64,000 nt of DNA from Clostridium_AW sp963515715 (GTDB taxonomy: Bacteria; Bacillota; Clostridia; Clostridiales; Clostridiaceae): assembly GCF_963515715.1 (NCBI RefSeq), contig NZ_CAUPZS010000021.1, positions 1 through 64,000 on the forward strand. The letters run 5' to 3'. The notes beneath the pieces were generated by a model. That model did no database searches. It worked only from the letters and a program-made list of their open reading frames with translations, and was not told the DNA's origin. Below, in pieces: positions 59,926 through 64,000 of this stretch. Each line of letters begins with the position of its first letter. Position 1 is the first letter of the stretch. The translations under genes and the position numbers were made by a program.

Positions 59926-59954
59926 TTGACTTTGACTTTAAAAAATGTTATATT
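59926..59954 (+). promoter_or_regulatory. Promoter of the feo operon
   Basis: -35 TTGACT (59926-59931), 17-base spacer, -10 TATATT (59949-59954). Start expected near 59961, next to the Fur box. Confidence 0.65.
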
Positions 59955-59965
59955 TTAATTGAAAA

Positions 59966-59980
59966 TGATAATGATTATCA
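59966..59980. promoter_or_regulatory. Fur box of the feo operon
   Basis: TGATAATGATTATCA is an exact 7-1-7 inverted repeat matching the classical Fur/Zur-type consensus. It covers the expected transcription start, so Fe-loaded Fur would block feoAB expression. Confidence 0.85.
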
Positions 59981-60004
59981 ACATAAATAAGGGGGGGATT
60001 CTAA

Positions 60005-60271
60005 ATGAGTATTAATGATTTAAATCTAGGTGATAAAGCCTATATTGAAGATATATGTGGAAATGATAAATTATGTAAAAGATTATTAGCATTAGGATGT
60101 ACTAAAGGCACGGAGATAGAGTTTAAAAACACAGCCCCTTTTGGAGATCCTATTGTAATTAATTTTAGAGGATTTGATTTGGCATTAAGAAAGAAAGATG
60201 CTAAAAATATACATGTTAACTTAAAAGAAAGATTGGAGGCCGCATATGACAACTGTTGCACTTCTAGGTAA
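60005..60271 (+). CDS. feoA: Ferrous iron transport accessory protein FeoA
   Basis: An 88-residue SH3-like cytosolic protein that supports FeoB. The pattern GDKAYIEDICGNDKLCKRLLALG, followed by GTEIEFKNTAPFGDPIVINFRGFDLALRK, is typical. Its 3' end overlaps feoB by 26 bases, so translation is coupled; the last ten or so residues (EAAYDNCCTSR) are read through the feoB ribosome site and start and are probably not conserved. A G-rich ribosome site precedes the ATG. Fur-controlled. Confidence 0.93.
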   Translation: MSINDLNLGDKAYIEDICGNDKLCKRLLALGCTKGTEIEFKNTAPFGDPIVINFRGFDLALRKKDAKNIHVNLKERLEAAYDNCCTSR

Positions 60272-62009
60272 TCCAAATGTGGGCAAGACTTCACTTTTTA
60301 ACGCTTTAACTGGCTCAAACCAATATGTAGGTAACTGGGCTGGAGTAACTGTAGAAAAAAAAGAAGGCTACATTGACAAAAACGTAAAAATAGTTGATCT
60401 CCCTGGCATTTATGCTATGGATACTTATTCTAATGAAGAAAAAATCTCAAAGGAATTTCTTTCAAGAGACGATGTAGATGTAATATTAAATATAGTAGAT
60501 GCATCTAACCTGGAAAGAAATCTTTATTTAACTTTGCAACTAAAAGAATTTAATAAACCTATAGTACTTTTATTAAATATGATTGACATAGTTGAAAATA
60601 GAGGAATAAAAATTGATTATGATTTATTAAGCAAAAAATTAAATGTTACTGTTATACCCATATCCGCTTCAAAAGGCTTAGGTATAGATAATCTAAAGAA
60701 TCTACTTTTGGGCGGTAATTTTTTAGATTCACGTAATGCTAATGATTATCACTTTCAGAGTGAAGAAGAGGCATACAAATACATCGAAAATATTAAAAAA
60801 GATGTGGTTACGCATACAAAGGAAAGTAAATCATCTGTAACACAAAAAATTGATAATATTGTATTAAATAAATTTTTGGCCTATCCTATATTTTTAGGTA
60901 TATTATATTTAATTTTTCAATTTACTTTTTCATGGGTAGGACAACCCTTGTCTGATTTGTTAGATGGATTTGTAAATGATAGTCTAATGCCTACTTTAGA
61001 GGTTTATCTGCAAAGTTCTAGCCCATGGTTTAGATCATTGATTGTAGATGGTATTGTAGGCGGTGTTGGTTCTGTAATTGTATTTTTACCTATAATACTT
61101 GCTCTATTCCTTGGAATTTCATTTTTAGAGGATAGTGGATATATGTCTAGAGCTGCCTTTATAATGGATAGAATAATGAGAGGAATGGGATTGTCAGGGA
61201 AAGCTTTTATCCCTCTTATAGTTGGATTTGGTTGTTCTGTTCCTGGTATAATGGCTGCAAGAACATTAGAAAGTGAAAAAGATAGAAAGCTAACAGCTCT
61301 TTTAGTTCCATTAATGTCTTGTAATGCTAGACTACCTGTTTATGCACTGTTTGCATCGGTGTTTTTCCCTGGTAAGGAATCTATCGTTGTACTGTCTTTA
61401 TATCTACTAGGCATATTAATAGCATTTATTGTAGGTATATTATTTAAAAACACATTATTTAAAAAAGATGAAGAACCTTTTATCATAGAATTATCAGAAT
61501 ATAAAATGCCTGAACCTAGAAATCTTTTATTACATACATGGGATAAAGGTAAAGGATTCTTAAAGAAAGCTGGAACTATTATATTTGCAGTTTCTGTTAT
61601 AGTTTGGTTTTTATCAAACTTCAACTTTAGTGGAATGGTTGAAATAAATGATAGTTTACTAGCTAAAATTGGAGAATTTATTAATCCAATATTTAAACCT
61701 TTAGGATTTGCTTCTTGGCAAAATTCAGTATCTCTACTTACAGGATTAATGGCAAAAGAAGTTATCATAGGATCTATGGGAGTTATATATGGTGGTAATT
61801 TAGTAGAAGTTTTACCTAGTCATTTTACTCAGTTATCCGCCCTTTCATTCTTAGTATTTGTATTATTATATACACCTTGTGTATCCGTAGTAGCTGCTAT
61901 GAAAAAGGAATATGGTAAGAAAATGGCAATAGGTTCAGTTCTTTATCAAATGGGACTAGCCTGGATAGTATCCTTTTTAATATATAATATAGGAATTTTA
62001 ATTTTGTAG
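60246..62009 (+). CDS. feoB: Ferrous iron transporter FeoB
   Basis: FeoB imports Fe2+ across the cell membrane. The 587-residue protein has an N-terminal G domain with G1 GNPNVGKTS (8-16), G3 DLPGIY (about 52-57) and G4 NMID (about 118-121). A helical spacer follows, then about eight membrane helices with two Gate motifs, including the conserved Cys region FGCSVPGIMAARTLES and LMSCNARLPVYALF. The length is at the short end of the family, as often in clostridia. Ribosome site GGAGG lies within the end of feoA. The Fur box upstream predicts iron repression. Confidence 0.95.
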   Translation: MTTVALLGNPNVGKTSLFNALTGSNQYVGNWAGVTVEKKEGYIDKNVKIVDLPGIYAMDTYSNEEKISKEFLSRDDVDVILNIVDASNLERNLYLTLQLKEFNKPIVLLLNMIDIVENRGIKIDYDLLSKKLNVTVIPISASKGLGIDNLKNLLLGGNFLDSRNANDYHFQSEEEAYKYIENIKKDVVTHTKESKSSVTQKIDNIVLNKFLAYPIFLGILYLIFQFTFSWVGQPLSDLLDGFVNDSLMPTLEVYLQSSSPWFRSLIVDGIVGGVGSVIVFLPIILALFLGISFLEDSGYMSRAAFIMDRIMRGMGLSGKAFIPLIVGFGCSVPGIMAARTLESEKDRKLTALLVPLMSCNARLPVYALFASVFFPGKESIVVLSLYLLGILIAFIVGILFKNTLFKKDEEPFIIELSEYKMPEPRNLLLHTWDKGKGFLKKAGTIIFAVSVIVWFLSNFNFSGMVEINDSLLAKIGEFINPIFKPLGFASWQNSVSLLTGLMAKEVIIGSMGVIYGGNLVEVLPSHFTQLSALSFLVFVLLYTPCVSVVAAMKKEYGKKMAIGSVLYQMGLAWIVSFLIYNIGILIL

Positions 62010-62021
62010 GATGGTGATAAT

Positions 62022-62165
62022 ATGTTTATTCAAATTGTTATTACAGCTGTAATAGCCCTTTCAGCTATTTATATACTATATAAAAACATAAAGAAAAAAT
62101 CTTCTGGTGGATGCAGTTGTGGAAGTTGTTCTTCACATTGCCCAAGTTATAAAGATGAGAAATGA
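62022..62165 (+). CDS. FeoB-associated Cys-rich membrane peptide
   Basis: A 47-residue protein, 12 bases after feoB with a GGTGAT ribosome site. One membrane helix (about residues 3-20) and a short basic stretch are followed by a Cys-rich tail with C31, C33, C36 and C40 (CSCGSCSSHC). This matches the FeoB_associated family, which occurs after feoB in many firmicutes and may act like FeoC or bind iron. The stop codon lies inside the operon terminator. Confidence 0.85.
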   Translation: MFIQIVITAVIALSAIYILYKNIKKKSSGGCSCGSCSSHCPSYKDEK

Positions 62166-62196
62166 GGATAGTGTTTAGACACTATCCTCATTTTTT
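62162..62196. terminator. Terminator of the feo operon, overlapping both convergent gene ends
   Basis: Perfect 13-base stem ATGAGGATAGTGT / ACACTATCCTCAT with a TTAG loop and T-run. It includes the stop codon of the Cys-rich peptide and runs into the last codons of pflA. Confidence 0.9.
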
Positions 62197-62907
62197 ATTT
62201 ATTATTTTATTTAGCTTTATCATTAACTTATCTTCCATATCTTTTATTCCTTTTAGCTTGTATGGAATCTTCAACTTTTCATACTTATACTCTCCCATAC
62301 TATGATAAGGAAGTAGCTGTACTTTTTCTAAGTTCTTGATGCTATTTATTTTTTCTTTTAACTTTAATATATGTTCATCCTTATCAGTAATTCCTGGAAT
62401 GACTACATGCCTTATCCAAACACTACAGTCGTTTTTATTTAACGCCTTAATAAATTTTTCAGCTTCTTCAATTCCACTACTTGTAATCTCTCTATAGCCT
62501 TCATCATCTACATGTTTTATATCTAGTATAACTAAATCTGTATATCTTAATATTTCATCATAATTTCCTTTTCCATACCCCGAAGTATCAATTGCTGTAT
62601 GAACACCTTCTTCTTTGCACTTTTTTAAAACTTCTATAAGAAAATCTTCTTGTAATAAACACTCCCCACCAGAAAAAGTTACCCCTCCATTAGAGCTCTT
62701 ATAATAAGGTTTATATCTAATTATTTTATTAATTAAATCTTTAGAACCTATATCATATCCTTCCTTCGTATTCCATGTATCAGGATTATGACAGTATATA
62801 CAATTTAAATGGCACCCTTGAAAAAACACAACAGTTCTTATACCAGGTCCATCCACTAATCCCATAGTCTCAATTGAGTGAATCCTTCCTCTTTTATATT
62901 CTGTCAT
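62188..62907 (-). CDS. pflA: Pyruvate formate-lyase activating enzyme
   Basis: A 239-residue radical SAM glycyl-radical activase. The 4Fe-4S motif CxxxCxxC is C32, C36 and C39 (GCHLNCIYC), followed by the GGVTFSGGECLLQ loop that binds SAM. It generates the glycyl radical on PflB, allowing pyruvate plus CoA to be converted to acetyl-CoA and formate. It overlaps the 3' end of pflB by 14 bases. The 3' end overlaps the feo terminator. Length and motifs are those of PflA rather than of the longer B12-independent glycerol/choline activases. Confidence 0.95.
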   Translation of the reverse strand: MTEYKRGRIHSIETMGLVDGPGIRTVVFFQGCHLNCIYCHNPDTWNTKEGYDIGSKDLINKIIRYKPYYKSSNGGVTFSGGECLLQEDFLIEVLKKCKEEGVHTAIDTSGYGKGNYDEILRYTDLVILDIKHVDDEGYREITSSGIEEAEKFIKALNKNDCSVWIRHVVIPGITDKDEHILKLKEKINSIKNLEKVQLLPYHSMGEYKYEKLKIPYKLKGIKDMEDKLMIKLNKIINKK

Positions 62908-64000
62908 GGAAGGTTCTCCTTATAACCTCTTCTTGCTGTTCTTTTGATAATCTATTGAAATTAACCGCATATCCAGATACTCTTATTGTCAATGTAGGAT
63001 ATTTATCTGGATATTCCATAGCCTCCATTAATGTCTCTCTATTTAGAACATTAACATTTAGATGATGAGCACCTTGTATAAAATATCCATCCATAATAGA
63101 TACCAGATTTTCAACTCTATTTTCTAAATTCATACCTAAAGCCTTAGGAACTATAGAGAAAGTATTAGAAACTCCATCTTCACAATAGCAATAAGGTATT
63201 TTTGCTACTGAATTCAATGAAGCTAACGCTCCTTCTTCATCTCTACCATGCATTGGATTTGCGCCCGGTGATAAAGGTTCACCTATTTTTCTTCCATCTG
63301 GAGTAGAACCAGTCTTCTTTCCATACATTACATTTGATGTAATTGTTAATACTGAAAGAGTGTGTCTTGCATTTCTGTATGTTGGATGTTTTTTAAGCTC
63401 TTCTGAAAATTTCTTTACTAATTCCACTCCAATATTATCTGCTCTATCATCGTCATTTCCGTATTTAGGAAAGTCTCCTTCTATTTTAAAATCCACTGCT
63501 AATCCATTTTTTCTTATAGGTCTTACCTTAGCATATTTTATAGCACTAAGTGAATCAATAGCAACAGACAAACCTGCTATGCCAAAAGCCATAAGTCTTC
63601 CTACATAAATATCGTGTAGAGCCATTTGTGAAGCCTCATAAGCATACTTATCATGCATGAAATGTATAGTATTCATAGTATTTACATAAAGCTCTGCTAA
63701 GTACTCTAAAACTTTATTATAGTTATAATAAACTTTACTATAATCCAATACCTCATCCTCTACTCTTTCTATTTCAGGCACAATTACTTTACCCTTTATT
63801 TCATCCATTCCTCCATTAATAGCAAGTAGTAAGGCCTTAGCTATATTACATCTTGCCCCAAAAAACTGCATTTCCTTCCCTATTTTCATAGCTGAAACAC
63901 AACAAGCTATACCATAATCATCTCCATATATAGGTCTCATAATATCATCGTTTTCATATTGTATGGAATCCGTTATTATGGACATCTTTGCACAAAACTT
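62894..64000 (-). CDS. pflB: Pyruvate formate-lyase (3' part; 5' end beyond window)
   Basis: The C-terminal 368 codons of formate acetyltransferase. The reading frame is open to base 64000, so the gene is cut by the window edge, not truncated. The catalytic Cys pair is seen as IACCVS near the start of this fragment, and the glycyl-radical loop RVSGYAVNF near the C terminus. The whole stretch aligns by eye with E. coli PflB (SIQYENDD, ARCNIAKALL, TITSNVMYGKKTG, GANPMHGRD). It converts pyruvate and CoA to acetyl-CoA and formate; O2-sensitive. Followed by pflA with a 14-base overlap. Confidence 0.96.
   Translation of the reverse strand, partial: KFCAKMSIITDSIQYENDDIMRPIYGDDYGIACCVSAMKIGKEMQFFGARCNIAKALLLAINGGMDEIKGKVIVPEIERVEDEVLDYSKVYYNYNKVLEYLAELYVNTMNTIHFMHDKYAYEASQMALHDIYVGRLMAFGIAGLSVAIDSLSAIKYAKVRPIRKNGLAVDFKIEGDFPKYGNDDDRADNIGVELVKKFSEELKKHPTYRNARHTLSVLTITSNVMYGKKTGSTPDGRKIGEPLSPGANPMHGRDEEGALASLNSVAKIPYCYCEDGVSNTFSIVPKALGMNLENRVENLVSIMDGYFIQGAHHLNVNVLNRETLMEAMEYPDKYPTLTIRVSGYAVNFNRLSKEQQEEVIRRTFHDRI

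Noticed and set aside
62894..64000. Truncated pflB pseudogene
   Set aside because: The frame stays open through base 64000 and matches PflB without a break; the cut is the window edge.
1..64000. tRNA, rRNA, insertion sequence, prophage or origin of replication
   Set aside because: No cloverleaf, rRNA signature, transposase, phage gene or DnaA-box cluster was recognised on either strand.

Overview
The window is a low-GC stretch (about 30% by eye) of a chromosome from an anaerobic, spore-forming firmicute, most likely a Clostridium sensu stricto species. The evidence is the gene set: an Rnf complex, a V-type ATPase, a bifurcating lactate dehydrogenase, pyruvate formate-lyase, HPr kinase, a SpoVB-like flippase and strong AAGGAGGTGAT-type ribosome binding sites. 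Gene density is high and almost every gene is a recognisable housekeeping or energy gene. I see no insertion sequences, phage genes, CRISPR arrays, rRNA or tRNA genes.

Layout. 1-5 kb: rnfCDGEAB on the minus strand, with a near-consensus promoter. 5.3-7.6 kb: a two-gene ThrE-type amino-acid exporter, a CsoR/CstR-like repressor with its own operator, and a small lipoprotein. 7.6-12.7 kb: M18 aminopeptidase, CorA, 5-formyl-THF cyclo-ligase, hprK and glpX. 12.8-13.1 kb: a 6S RNA gene with its own promoter and terminator. 13.1-15.3 kb: an oxygen/NO-detoxification operon (flavodiiron protein, acidic unknown protein, iron-sulfur flavoprotein) behind a PerR-type box. 15.4-16.5 kb: an ECF-type S component and an orphan. 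16.6-25.2 kb: a complete nine-gene V-type ATPase operon. 25.4-28.4 kb: a B12-type radical SAM protein, a methyltransferase-like protein and a zinc phospholipase C-like protein. 28.7-36.4 kb: two convergent MOP flippases, a pseudouridine synthase, an M20 amidohydrolase and an FtsA-like ATPase with a long tail. 36.7-43.2 kb: nicotinate phosphoribosyltransferase, small unknowns, a Nudix CoA pyrophosphatase, a DD-carboxypeptidase, an M29 aminopeptidase and a DMT transporter. 43.3-50.6 kb: a YhaN/YhaO-like DNA-processing pair, a beta-CASP nuclease and gltX behind a short leader with a terminator. 50.6-57.9 kb: a lactate-oxidation operon (permease, racemase, EtfB, EtfA, FAD dehydrogenase) with a GntR regulator and a matching operator. 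57.9-62.2 kb: an RNase H-like protein, a HAD phosphatase, a PilZ-like protein and a Fur-boxed feoA-feoB-Cys-rich peptide operon. 62.2-64 kb: pflA and the 3' part of pflB, cut by the window edge.

How it fits together. The lactate operon should drive NAD+ reduction by lactate at the cost of reduced ferredoxin. Rnf exchanges electrons between ferredoxin and NAD while moving cations. The V-ATPase rotor subunit retains all five Na+ ligands known from Enterococcus hirae NtpK, at a constant +2 offset, so a sodium circuit is the simplest reading. Redox and metal stress appear in three separate local regulatory signals (PerR box, Fur box, CsoR/CstR-type operator).

I did not find a wholly new multi-gene system. 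The best leads are an upstream mini-ORF with a perfect Shine-Dalgarno before the M18 aminopeptidase, a promoter-plus-terminator leader before gltX, an FtsA-like protein with a C-terminal tail that looks beta-grasp-like, a phospholipase C homologue without a signal peptide, and an unknown acidic protein inside the PerR-boxed operon.
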